Shown here one piece after another: positions 53,327 through 62,238 of a stretch of DNA of 64,000 bases. The DNA comes from Robertkochia flava. Its GTDB lineage: Bacteria > Bacteroidota > Bacteroidia > Flavobacteriales > Flavobacteriaceae. The position numbers and the translations under genes are program-made. Within the stretch, counting starts at the first letter, position 1. Each line of letters starts with the position of its first letter. The DNA lies in NCBI RefSeq assembly GCF_020166515.1, contig NZ_JAINZT010000007.1, positions 372,001 to 436,000 on the forward strand, written 5' to 3'. The notes below the pieces were generated by a model, which saw only the letters and a list, made by a program, of their open reading frames with translations, ran no database searches and had not been told where the DNA came from.

Positions 53327-54205
53327 CTAATTTTCCAGAAGTGCAATAATACGAAGTGGTCCGCCCGATCCTCCCTTGATCTTCATAGGCAGGGCGATCA
53401 CCTGGAAGGGGGTATCTGGTAGCTGGTCCAACCGGGCCAGGTTTTCAAATCCCGGAATGTTTTCTCCTAGCAGGATCACATGGGTTTTGAAATCTTTTGA
53501 TTGTCCGTAGTCAAGGCTCGGTGTGTCCAGACCAACCGCCTTGACCTTCCTGTTGTGTACAAGCCAGTTGGCCGCTTCGGGGGCTATACCCGGAAAATGA
53601 AGCAGGGCAATGGCATCCTGGCCACGCTCTTCTGTGCCGAGGTAGGTCTTTGGATCCGGATAATGACGGGAATGCCCGGTATAAAAGAGAATAATAACGT
53701 TATCCGGAATGGGAGTGCCGTGTTTTTCTTCCCAGGCATTGAGATCCGCGATGCTTACCTGGTAATCCGGGTCTTTCATTGCCTTTTCGGAAACATCGAT
53801 CTTTATGGCAGTACCCAAAAGGTTTTCCAGCGGGATGCGGTCAACGGTCTGTTTGCCTTCCGAGAAATGAACAGGGGCATCAATATGGGTGCCACCGTGC
53901 TCTGCAGTACAAATATTGTTAGCTGTATAGTAATACCCGTTTTCAGTTTGTCCGGCAAAGACCGTATCCATTTCAAATTCCCTGGCCGTTACCCAATACA
54001 CGGTTTCCCTTGAAAACTCATGGGTGAGGTCTATGATCCTCTGGTCAGAAAGGTCGTATCCTGGATGGGGTTCTTCATTTTTCACGGCAGAGGTACAACC
54101 CGTTAACAGCACAAGAGCAATCAAGAGGCAGGTGTGCAGTTGATATGGTAATAACGATCGCCTGGAAAAGCTATTGATCATGTTAATAGAATATTCACAG
54201 TTCAT
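53327..54205 (-). CDS. cyclase-family (kynurenine-formamidase-like) lipoprotein
   Basis: A 292-residue protein of the PF04199 cyclase family. The metal-site motif AEHGGTHIDAPVHFSEG is near residue 103 and LLGTAIKIDV follows. Family members hydrolyse formamides or cyclic imides and lactones; they are not nucleotide cyclases. A lipobox LVLLTGC near residue 37 places it outside the cytoplasm. The N-terminus is long: ATG 54205 or M9 (54181). It starts 9 bp after the stop of cyclase A, so it may be on the same transcript. Confidence 0.85.
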   Translation of the reverse strand: MNCEYSINMINSFSRRSLLPYQLHTCLLIALVLLTGCTSAVKNEEPHPGYDLSDQRIIDLTHEFSRETVYWVTAREFEMDTVFAGQTENGYYYTANNICTAEHGGTHIDAPVHFSEGKQTVDRIPLENLLGTAIKIDVSEKAMKDPDYQVSIADLNAWEEKHGTPIPDNVIILFYTGHSRHYPDPKTYLGTEERGQDAIALLHFPGIAPEAANWLVHNRKVKAVGLDTPSLDYGQSKDFKTHVILLGENIPGFENLARLDQLPDTPFQVIALPMKIKGGSGGPLRIIALLEN

Positions 54206-54214
54206 ATAAACAGG

Positions 54215-56050
54215 TCAGGTGGTTACATTGAATTCCCGGTAGACTTCCTTTTTCTTCTCTTCAGTCAGGCCATTGACGAAATACATTTTCATCATGCCCT
54301 TATTTTTAACATCGACCATTCCCCTGAAGGTGCATTCAAATTTGTCTTTAATGATCTTATAGGTATTTTCGGAGACGTTGATACGTCCCGGTTCTGAATT
54401 CGATTCCATGCGCGAGGCGATATTCACTGTATCCCCCCAGATGTCGTAAACGAACTTTTTGGTTCCAACCACCCCGGCAATAACAGGGCCTGTATTGATC
54501 CCGATCCGTATCTCGAACCTGGTGGGGTCGTCCGGGTCTTCCTGTTTGACCTTTTCCACAAATTCTGCCATCTCAAAGGCGGCCATGACCATCCTTGCCG
54601 CATGGTCTTCACTGGGGAAGGGGAGTCCACCGGCACACATATAGGCATCTCCCATGGTTTTGATCTTTTCCAGGTTAAATTTTTCCATGATCTCATCGAA
54701 CCTGGAGAAATAGAAATCCACCCGCCGGACCAGCTCCTCGGGATCCATGTCTTCAGAATAGCGGGTAAATCCACGGAAATCCGCGAACATTACCGAGACT
54801 GATTCAAATTTTTTAGCTTTTACCCTTCCGTTCTCTTTGAGTTCATCGGCGGTTTCATCGGGAAGAATGTTTCGCAACAGGGCATCAGAGCGGTTTTTTT
54901 CCTTTTCAATGATCCGGCTTGTCTTCCGTATATATTTGAAGCGGTTGAATAATCCGAAGATCAGAAGCGACAGCAATACCACCACCGTTACGGATACGAT
55001 ACTCACGGTGCGCTGCCTGTTTGCCCTTAGCGATTGTATCTCTGCTTCCTTGGCCATGAGGTCCACCTCCTTTTGCTTATTGGCTACCTCGAACTCATTT
55101 CTGAGGTTAGCCATGCGCTGAATGGTAGGCAGGTTGATGGCGCTGTCAAGGTAGGCCTTGTGTTTTTTATAGTGCTCCAGGGCAGCAGCATAGTCATTCC
55201 TGTTCAGGTAGATCTCATATAAATTGAGATAGGTATTGGCAAGTTCAGAGTTTGCCCTTATGTTTTTCCCTATGGAAATAGCACGCTCTGCATATTTTTT
55301 AGCTTCCCCGTAATTGTTTTGTTCCTGTGCGAGGTCAGTCAGGTAATTGTAATACTCCACCGCTGCTTCCGGGCGGGATTCGATGGAATTGTCGGCACCG
55401 CTTTCTATCAGTCGCTTTGCCTTTTCGTATTCGCCCTTTTTAAAATAATAGACTCCGAGGTTTCCATCGAGGAAGTACTTATGGCTGTCGTTGTTAATAG
55501 AGTCAAAACTTACCTTGCTTAACTCCAGGTATTTATATGCGGAATCCAGTTGGTTGTTACGCAGGTAAAAATCACTGAAATTAAAATATAAGGCTCCCAG
55601 GTGGTAATATTCTGTATTTTCCATGTTTAACAGAATGTCCAGACCTTTCCGGAACGAGCGTAATGCTTCCGAATTATTATTTACTTTACTGTAGGTAAAG
55701 CCCAGGTGGTTATTTAAATACGCCCAGTAGGCACTGTCAATACTTTTTGCAATGGTGATGGCGGCAAGGGTTTCCTGTATATCCTGGTCGTAATCGCTCA
55801 TATCCATATAGGCATAGGCCTTGTACAGGTGCCCTTTCATCATGGCGTCCTGGTTGTTTAATCGTTTGGCCAGGTCCACCAAGGTATCCCCGTAAGCGAT
55901 CCGCTCCGGAGCAGCAATGGCTGAATTGTATGAAAGTTCAAACAGCAGCTCCAGTTTTTCCTCGGGTTCCAGGCTTTTCTCCTTGTAGGTTTTTATAAGC
56001 GAATCGATGGAGATAGCTTCCTGTGCTGATAGCGGAGAGATAATACACAA
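54215..56050 (-). CDS. TPR-sensor adenylate cyclase A (class III), start disrupted
   Basis: A 611-residue ORF from TTG 56050. Residues 60-310 form about six TPR repeats (predicted periplasmic), 347-368 a membrane helix, 375-405 a short coiled linker (RSDALLRNILPDETADEL) and 410-592 a class III cyclase. Both metal aspartates are present (D424 in MFADFRGF, D468 in MGDAYMC), as are adenine-specifying K464 and D536 (YDIWGD) and transition-state N543 and R547. It should make cAMP. The apparent true start is ATG 56116, but an in-frame TGA at 56098-56096 cuts the signal peptide, so expression is doubtful. Confidence 0.85.
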   Translation of the reverse strand: MCIISPLSAQEAISIDSLIKTYKEKSLEPEEKLELLFELSYNSAIAAPERIAYGDTLVDLAKRLNNQDAMMKGHLYKAYAYMDMSDYDQDIQETLAAITIAKSIDSAYWAYLNNHLGFTYSKVNNNSEALRSFRKGLDILLNMENTEYYHLGALYFNFSDFYLRNNQLDSAYKYLELSKVSFDSINNDSHKYFLDGNLGVYYFKKGEYEKAKRLIESGADNSIESRPEAAVEYYNYLTDLAQEQNNYGEAKKYAERAISIGKNIRANSELANTYLNLYEIYLNRNDYAAALEHYKKHKAYLDSAINLPTIQRMANLRNEFEVANKQKEVDLMAKEAEIQSLRANRQRTVSIVSVTVVVLLSLLIFGLFNRFKYIRKTSRIIEKEKNRSDALLRNILPDETADELKENGRVKAKKFESVSVMFADFRGFTRYSEDMDPEELVRRVDFYFSRFDEIMEKFNLEKIKTMGDAYMCAGGLPFPSEDHAARMVMAAFEMAEFVEKVKQEDPDDPTRFEIRIGINTGPVIAGVVGTKKFVYDIWGDTVNIASRMESNSEPGRINVSENTYKIIKDKFECTFRGMVDVKNKGMMKMYFVNGLTEEKKKEVYREFNVTT

Positions 56051-56095
56051 TGCACCCAGCCAGATCCATATGGAAAAGGAAAAACTGCGGGATAT

Positions 56096-56116
56096 TCAGG
56101 TTCTGGTGTATTTCAT
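56096..56116 (-). other. disrupted start of cyclase A (ATG ... in-frame TGA)
   Basis: ATG at 56116 is followed in the cyclase A frame by five codons (KYTRT) and TGA. The frame then continues ISRSF and a hydrophobic core ending LSAQ, a normal signal peptide. The ATG is 21 bp after the partner A stop, as expected for an operon gene. This points to one nonsense change. Confidence 0.75.
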
Positions 56117-56137
56117 ATGGTAAAAGGATGGTTACGC

Positions 56138-56626
56138 CTAACGAACCCGTATATCCGGATCAATATTAAACATGCGGTTTAGCGGCTCTCCATTTCTTAT
56201 CACCGTAAACTTCAGCAAATATTTACAGGATGCCTCTCCTGTGCTCTGGGTAACCTGAACCGTTACGGTTTTGGCTCCTTCGCCGGTTCCCGGTAATTCC
56301 CGTCGGTTGTCCGGAAAAGGATTGGGTCCTCTTACGTAAAGGATCTGCTCGATGTTAACGATATCGCTTCCGTTCATGGCAACGCCCTTCCATTGTACAA
56401 TATCTTCCAGGTTCACCGTAATACTATAGGCTTCATTGCTGACTCCTTCCTCCTGGCCGAAATTACAAACGCTTCCCAACTCCGGGTCCGGAATGTTTGT
56501 ACTTATCTGTTCGGTGTCCACATAAAGGGTAACCACATGAGTTTCCTGTGCATGGACAAATGCGCTCATAAAGAAAAATAAGGGCATAAATAACTGGAGA
56601 GAACGACTAAAAAAATTAATTTTCAT
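56138..56626 (-). CDS. IDP-D-I-R protein A, secreted partner of cyclase A
   Basis: A 162-residue protein with a signal peptide (MKINFFSRSLQLFMPLFFFM followed by SAFVHAQ), so it should be periplasmic. The mature part looks like a beta-sandwich: VVTLYVDTEQ, DIVQWKGVAMNG, VNIEQILYVRGPNPFPDN, CKYLLKFTV. It ends IDPDIRVR. Two cysteines (CNFG and SCKY) could form a disulfide. Two paralogues lie in this cluster (56702 and 61443). The family is unknown to me. It sits just upstream of cyclase A and 75 bp after partner B. Confidence 0.75.
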   Translation of the reverse strand: MKINFFSRSLQLFMPLFFFMSAFVHAQETHVVTLYVDTEQISTNIPDPELGSVCNFGQEEGVSNEAYSITVNLEDIVQWKGVAMNGSDIVNIEQILYVRGPNPFPDNRRELPGTGEGAKTVTVQVTQSTGEASCKYLLKFTVIRNGEPLNRMFNIDPDIRVR

Positions 56627-56701
56627 ACTAGTTTGGTTTTAGTGAATATAGATGAAAAAGAGCGATGGGCAGGTGGTTCGTGTGAAGGAGGGACGCCATA
56701 T

Positions 56702-57112
56702 TTATCGTATCCGTATATCCGGGTCTATGGTATAGGTTCCCATCTTATTACTTACACTGAATATGATGTTATATCTGCAATTCCCGGGTTTTCCGGTATT
56801 ATTTCGAATCCTGCAGGATACTGTGCCGGGATTTGGTCCGCGGGAAAGCACGTTAACGTTTTGCCCGAAGGCCGGTATGCCATCCTTCCAGGAAATGACT
56901 TCAATAATAACTTCATCCTTGCCATTCTTTGATACCCCTTCCCAGATCACTTCATCGTTCTTGTCTACTTCAATATAAAAATCCTCGAGGGATGCATTCT
57001 GCGCTTCCTGTTGCGGGCCGAAATCACAGGTTTCATGTAAGTTGGTTTGATCTACATTACTGGTGTCTACCCGTAAGGTAACTATACGGGTATTGTGGTT
57101 GGTTGCCATCAT
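56702..57112 (-). CDS. IDP-D-I-R protein B, paralogue without signal peptide
   Basis: A 136-residue paralogue of the 56138 protein. Shared landmarks are VTLRVDTS, CDFGPQQE, DEVIWEGVSKNGKD, VLSRGPNPG, NCRYNIIFSV and the ending IDPDIRIR. It begins MMATNHNTRIVTL with no signal peptide, and a stop lies four codons upstream, so it is predicted to be cytoplasmic. It is located between cyclase B (265 bp) and partner A (75 bp). Confidence 0.72.
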   Translation of the reverse strand: MMATNHNTRIVTLRVDTSNVDQTNLHETCDFGPQQEAQNASLEDFYIEVDKNDEVIWEGVSKNGKDEVIIEVISWKDGIPAFGQNVNVLSRGPNPGTVSCRIRNNTGKPGNCRYNIIFSVSNKMGTYTIDPDIRIR

Positions 57113-57377
57113 GATGAATACGTTTTATCATTCGTAATTAAAACAACATGGCATTTCAGGTAATTCAACAGAAAGATCTGTGGGGGAGATTTTCTTTAAA
57201 TTCGGGAAAAATCATGTTAAGATACACAAAATCAGTAAGGTGCGAAAGTTTGCTTCGTATTAAAATTCTTTATCCGATATAAGTAACTACTTATAGGATA
57301 TCGGTATCTTATCTCGAATCTTCTGCTTCAGAACAGGGGGTATTCCTTCTGGAGTGACCAGTCTTGAATTTGATTTG

Positions 57378-59327
57378 CTATGGAATTTTGTTGGTAGTAC
57401 TTTTTTCCCCCTTAAAGACCTTATGGTGCTCCTGGGTTAGAGGATTTACGTAGTACATCTTCATCATCCCTTTATTCTTGACTTCCACCATACCTCTGAA
57501 GGTACAATCGAATCGGTCCTTAATCCTCTGGTAGGTATTTTCAGAGACGTTTATACGCCCGGGTTCCGAATTGGATTCCATCCTGGAGGCGATATTGACG
57601 GTATCTCCCCAGATGTCATAAACAAATTTCTTGGTACCTACCACCCCGGCCACGACAGGGCCGGTATTGATCCCAATGCGTACCTCAAACCGGGTAGGGT
57701 CATCCGGATCCTCCTTTTTAACCTGATCTACGAATGCGGCCATTTCATAGGCAGCCATCACCATTCTTATGGCATGGTCATCCTCGGGGAAGGGAAGGCC
57801 GCCGGCACACATATAGGCATCACCCATAGTCTTGATCTTTTCCAGGTTGTATTTTTCCATGATGGCATCGAAGGCCGAAAAATAGAAGTCTACCCTTTTT
57901 ACCAGTTCTTCAGGATCCATATCTTCCGAATACCTGGTAAACCCCTCGAAATCTGCAAACATGACGGAAACCGAACTGAATTTCTTTGCTTTGACTCTTC
58001 CGTGTTCCTTGAGTTCATTCGCAGTTTCATCAGGAAGAATATTGCGCAATAAGGCATCAGACCGGTTTTTTTCGTCTTCAATGACCCTGCTGGTTTTTCG
58101 GATGTATTTAAACCGATTGAATAACCCGAAGATCAGGAGAGAAAGCAAGACCACGAAAGTCACCGATACCAGACTTATGGTGCGTTGCCGGCTCGCCCGG
58201 AGTTGCTGTATCTCGGCTTCCTTAACCAGGAGATCCACTTCCTTTTGTTTATTGGCCACCTCGAATTCATTTCTCAGGTTGGCCATCTTCTGAATGGTGG
58301 GCAGGTTCACGGCACTGTCCTGGTATTGCTTGTACCTGATAAAGTATTCCAGGGCCTGTTTTGGTTTATTCTGCGCCTCATAGATTTCATATAAATTGAA
58401 ATACGTAGCGATCAGTTCATTAATGGTCCCTGTGTTTTCTCCAATTTCCAGGGCCTTCCCGGCATAAGTATTGGCTTTATCATAGGCTTCCTGAAGCAGG
58501 GCAAGATCCGTAAGGTGATTGTAGTATTCCATGGCGCCCTCAGGGTATTGGGATTCGAGTTCCCGGGCTGCATGGAGAATCAGGGGTTCTGCCTTGTCAA
58601 CCTGCCCGGATTTCAAAAAATACACTCCTGTATTTCCATCGATATAAGGATCGTAATCGTCTACATTGATGGCTGCGAAAGCGCCTTTACTTTTCTGAAG
58701 GTACACATAGGCCGAATCCAGTTGATCGTTCTGCAAATAAGTGTCTCCCAGATTGTAATACATACTTGCTAAGTACAACCGGTGCGTTGAGTCCACTTCC
58801 ATTTGCAGGGCAATCGCCTGTTTTAAATACTTTTCGGCCAAAGGAAAATTTCCGGACTGGGTGTATACATACCCCAGGGAATTGTAGGCGTTGGCTATGC
58901 CCTTGTACCGTATCCGGTCTGCAACTTTTATGGCTTCCAGGTTCTCTCGGATACTCTCAGATAATGATCCCATATCCTCAAACGCATGTGCCCTGTTCAG
59001 GTGTGCACTGATCAGGGATATGGAGTCCTTTTGTTTTTTCGCAAGGACCAGCATGGTGTCTCCATAGGCAATACGCGTAGGATAGGCAATGGTGTTATTA
59101 AAGGTTATTTCGTTGAGGAATTTTAATTTTTCCTCGTCATTTAAACGTTCCGAATGATAAAAACGAATAAGGGAGTCTATGGAAAGACTGTCATTGGAAT
59201 AAAGTTCAAGTGCAGCAGCAGGGGTTTGCTGTCCAAAAACAACGAAAGGGAAAAACATCAGACATTGCAGGATCAACCAGTACGGTATCCCTTGGAAGTG
59301 CAGTTTAGCAGGATTCCCTGTCATCAT
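57378..59327 (-). CDS. TPR-sensor adenylate cyclase B (class III)
   Basis: A 649-residue paralogue of cyclase A with an intact signal peptide (IPYWLILQCLMFFPFVVFGQ). About seven TPR repeats span residues 95-345, then a membrane helix follows (ISLVSVTFVVLLSLLIFGLF, about 380-402) and a C-terminal class III cyclase. Catalytic residues are conserved: MFADFEGF, KIKTMGDAYMC, FVYDIWGDTVNIASRM. The DIWGD aspartate and KIK lysine predict ATP as substrate. The topology places TPRs outside and the cyclase inside, a transmembrane sensor. It lies 184 bp after cyclase C. Confidence 0.9.
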   Translation of the reverse strand: MMTGNPAKLHFQGIPYWLILQCLMFFPFVVFGQQTPAAALELYSNDSLSIDSLIRFYHSERLNDEEKLKFLNEITFNNTIAYPTRIAYGDTMLVLAKKQKDSISLISAHLNRAHAFEDMGSLSESIRENLEAIKVADRIRYKGIANAYNSLGYVYTQSGNFPLAEKYLKQAIALQMEVDSTHRLYLASMYYNLGDTYLQNDQLDSAYVYLQKSKGAFAAINVDDYDPYIDGNTGVYFLKSGQVDKAEPLILHAARELESQYPEGAMEYYNHLTDLALLQEAYDKANTYAGKALEIGENTGTINELIATYFNLYEIYEAQNKPKQALEYFIRYKQYQDSAVNLPTIQKMANLRNEFEVANKQKEVDLLVKEAEIQQLRASRQRTISLVSVTFVVLLSLLIFGLFNRFKYIRKTSRVIEDEKNRSDALLRNILPDETANELKEHGRVKAKKFSSVSVMFADFEGFTRYSEDMDPEELVKRVDFYFSAFDAIMEKYNLEKIKTMGDAYMCAGGLPFPEDDHAIRMVMAAYEMAAFVDQVKKEDPDDPTRFEVRIGINTGPVVAGVVGTKKFVYDIWGDTVNIASRMESNSEPGRINVSENTYQRIKDRFDCTFRGMVEVKNKGMMKMYYVNPLTQEHHKVFKGEKSTTNKIP

Positions 59328-59511
59328 CAGGATTTTAGATATGAATTTTCAAAGCCAGGGCGGGCAGGTTGCTATTGGAAAATGGCAGTGTATTTTAGGG
59401 CAGGATAAACAATAAATGAAGTTACATAAATTCGTGGGTTTTATTTGACCCGGATAGCAGAAAATGCTATCGCCGGTCTTAAGAAATTGTAAGGGGAGGG
59501 ATTTGGGTTAT

Positions 59512-61386
59512 TCAGGTCTGCTGAACTGTAATGTTGTTTACCTCGAACAGACTTTTTTGCTGGTCCTGGGTTAAAGGATCCACAAAATACATTTTCATCA
59601 TTCCTTTATGTTTCACATCGACCATTCCTCTGAAGGTACAGTCAAGGGTGTTTTTAATGACCTTATAGGTGTCTTCAGACACATTGATCTGCCCGGCCTC
59701 TGAATTAGACTCCATTCTGGAGGCAATATTGACGGTATCTCCCCAGATGTCATAAACAAATTTTTTGGTACCCACCACCCCCGCCACCACCGGTCCGGTA
59801 TTGATCCCGATACGGATATCAAATCGGGTAGGATCGTTCGGAGCTTCCTTTTTAAAGGCTTGCACCAGGTCGATCATTTCAAAGGCGGCCAATACTACCC
59901 GCAAGGCGTGGTCTTGATGGGGATAGGGCAGGCCACCCGCACACATATAGGCATCGCCAATGGTCTTGATCTTTTCCAGGTCGTATTTTTCCATGATAGC
60001 ATCGAACCTGGAGAAATAGAAATCTACCCGTTCCACCAGTTCCTGGGGTTGCATTCGGGAAGAGTATTTGGTAAATCCGCAGAAATCCGCGAACAGTACG
60101 GTTACCGAATCGAACTGTTTGGCGTTTACCTTTCCGTTAGCCTTCAGTTCATTGGCTGTTTCATCCGGAAGAATGTTCTTTAACAAAGCGTCAGATCGCT
60201 CTTTTTCCTGCTCAATGATCCTGCTGGTTTTCCGGACGTATTTTACACGGTTGAACAATCCGAATAAAAGCAGGGAAAGCAATACCACCACCACTACAAA
60301 TATAATACTTATCGTTTGTTGCCTGTTGGCCCTCAATTCTTGTATTTCCGCTTCCTTGGCCATGAGGTCTGCTTCCTTTTGCACGTTTGACACCTCATAA
60401 GCCTTACTCAGGTTATACATTTTTTGAATTGTCGGTAGGTTGATCAAACTGTCCTTTAATTCCTGGTATGCCAGGAAATGTTCGAGTGCGGTTTTATAGT
60501 TTTTGCGCTCCCTTTCAATTTCAAATAGGTTGAGGTATAAGTTTTCCAGTTCCGAAGTAGAATTAGAACTTTCGGTGATTTCTAATGCCTTGTTGGAATA
60601 TGCTAGTGCCTGATCGAGGTCACCTTCTTCCTGTGCAATATCGGCCAGGTAATTGTAATATTCCACAGCCGCATCGGGATGACTGGAGATGAGTCCTTCT
60701 ACTCCCTTTTCAATAAGTGGTTTGGCCGTGTCGTATTGATTTTTCTTAAAATAATAAACACCCGTATTTCCATCAAGGTATGGTGTGATATAGGTGATCA
60801 ATTGAGGAGTTGTTTTCTGAGTGGCCTCCCTGGCCTTTTCAAGATATACGAGGGCAGAATCTAAAAGATCATTTTTCAGCAGAAAATTTGAATAATTGTA
60901 ATAGCTTTCTATCAGGTTAGGATATGAAATAGAATCTGCCTTTTTATGTAATTCGATGGATTTCAAATAATACTTTATGGCTTCATTAGTATTATTTACA
61001 TTCCCATAAACATTGGCAAGATGATTATACAATTGTGCAGGATTTTTTCCAATGCTATCGGCAATTTCCAGGGCTGCTAAGGTTTCACTGATATCGGAAA
61101 GATAATTTCCCAGATCATTGTAGGCCCAGGCCTTACTCAGGTGTCCCTGAAGCCGGTGTTCAAGGTTGTTATTTGCAGTGGAAAATTCAATAAGAGAATC
61201 CCCCCAGGCCAGCTTTTCAATTACATTTGGGGTTTCTTTGGAGAGGGTTCGCAGAATCCCGAACTTTTCTTCAGCAGAAAGCTCCCCATACAGGTATTCG
61301 TTCTTAAGGGATTCCAGATCAAAAGTCACCTGCCCATATGAAGGGAGCAAAAACAGGACGATGAATACATGAATGAAAAGCCTCAT
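59512..61386 (-). CDS. TPR-sensor adenylate cyclase C (class III)
   Basis: A 624-residue third paralogue. Signal peptide MRLFIHVFIVLFLLPSYG; TPR region about 70-320; membrane helix ISIIFVVVVVLLSLLLFGLF near 357; then the same RSDALLKNILPDETANEL linker and cyclase domain with LFADFCGF, KIKTIGDAYMC and YDIWGDTVNIASRM. All catalytic and adenine-specifying positions are kept. It is more diverged from A and B than they are from each other, including SSRMQPQELVERV where they have EDMDPEELV. It lies 56 bp after partner C. Confidence 0.9.
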   Translation of the reverse strand: MRLFIHVFIVLFLLPSYGQVTFDLESLKNEYLYGELSAEEKFGILRTLSKETPNVIEKLAWGDSLIEFSTANNNLEHRLQGHLSKAWAYNDLGNYLSDISETLAALEIADSIGKNPAQLYNHLANVYGNVNNTNEAIKYYLKSIELHKKADSISYPNLIESYYNYSNFLLKNDLLDSALVYLEKAREATQKTTPQLITYITPYLDGNTGVYYFKKNQYDTAKPLIEKGVEGLISSHPDAAVEYYNYLADIAQEEGDLDQALAYSNKALEITESSNSTSELENLYLNLFEIERERKNYKTALEHFLAYQELKDSLINLPTIQKMYNLSKAYEVSNVQKEADLMAKEAEIQELRANRQQTISIIFVVVVVLLSLLLFGLFNRVKYVRKTSRIIEQEKERSDALLKNILPDETANELKANGKVNAKQFDSVTVLFADFCGFTKYSSRMQPQELVERVDFYFSRFDAIMEKYDLEKIKTIGDAYMCAGGLPYPHQDHALRVVLAAFEMIDLVQAFKKEAPNDPTRFDIRIGINTGPVVAGVVGTKKFVYDIWGDTVNIASRMESNSEAGQINVSEDTYKVIKNTLDCTFRGMVDVKHKGMMKMYFVDPLTQDQQKSLFEVNNITVQQT

Positions 61387-61442
61387 TTTAAGAGATCAGT
61401 TTGTTATAGGGATGAGTTAATGAGTTGTTTCCAGATGAATTT

Positions 61443-61931
61443 TTATTGCATAATTCTTAATTCAGGGTCGATCAAGATATTGTCCAGGATTTTTTCGCCA
61501 TCCTTTTCAATGCTGAAATAAAGATTATAAACACAGTTGTCTTCCCCTGTCACGAGCACCGGTTTTACCTTAACTATTTTTTTCTTTCTCGCTTTCCACT
61601 TTTTCACATAAGGAATCTCTTCCATTTTATCGGGAAAGGGATTATCACCTGATTTATATTGAATCTTTTCAATACTTATCTTGTAATTGTTATTAAGATC
61701 CTTTCCTTTCCATTTGATGATTCTTCCCTTCTTTACTTCTTCCGTGTACGTCTCAAGGGTTTCGCCCTTTTTTTGATTTTTAAAACTTGCGTAAAGGTCC
61801 AGACTATCTTTGTTTTCAGCTGTTAAAAGGCTGTCTGCATTTACCTGCAGGGTGATCACCTTTGCACAGGAGGTCAGCATGAGACCAAAGAGAATAAGGG
61901 CTGCTACGATTAGTCTATTCGGAGTTTTCAT
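61443..61931 (-). CDS. IDP-E-L-R lipoprotein C, partner of cyclase C
   Basis: A 162-residue lipoprotein (MKTPNRLIVAALILFGLMLT then SC, Cys22) related to the proteins at 56138 and 56702. Shared landmarks are VITLQVNAD, RIIKWKGKDLNN, ISIEKIQYKSGDNPFPD, NCVYNLYFSIEKDGE and the ending IDPELRIMQ. It is rich in lysine (KKWKARKKKIVKVK). ATG 61931 gives a clean lipoprotein signal; the in-frame extension to 62057 is not credible. It is the first gene of the cyclase cluster. Confidence 0.78.
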   Translation of the reverse strand: MKTPNRLIVAALILFGLMLTSCAKVITLQVNADSLLTAENKDSLDLYASFKNQKKGETLETYTEEVKKGRIIKWKGKDLNNNYKISIEKIQYKSGDNPFPDKMEEIPYVKKWKARKKKIVKVKPVLVTGEDNCVYNLYFSIEKDGEKILDNILIDPELRIMQ

Positions 61932-62238
61932 AATGGTTGGTTTACTTATTAGTTTTTCAGGTTGGAAGGAAGTGTGGGTTGGAGGGAATGAATACCATAG
62001 CGGAAAACATATCACGTATATAATCATGCTGCTGATTAAAGGTGCTGAACGCGCCATGGTGGAATACTTTATTTAAAGTTTCGGTTGTTTTCTTTAACAG
62101 TATCTACCGGGGGAAAATAGGATATACTCCTTCTAATGTACATAAAATTAGTGTTTTATGAAAGGGTGTATTGTGGGATAACCTGAATTTTAAGGTGAAT
62201 TTAAGAGATGATGGAGCTCTTGAACGAGGTCTTACGTC

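Noticed and set aside
53327-54205. Nucleotide cyclase role for the cyclase-family lipoprotein
   Set aside because: The HGGTHIDAPVHF motif belongs to the kynurenine-formamidase-like hydrolase family, which is unrelated to class III nucleotide cyclases despite the name and neighbourhood.
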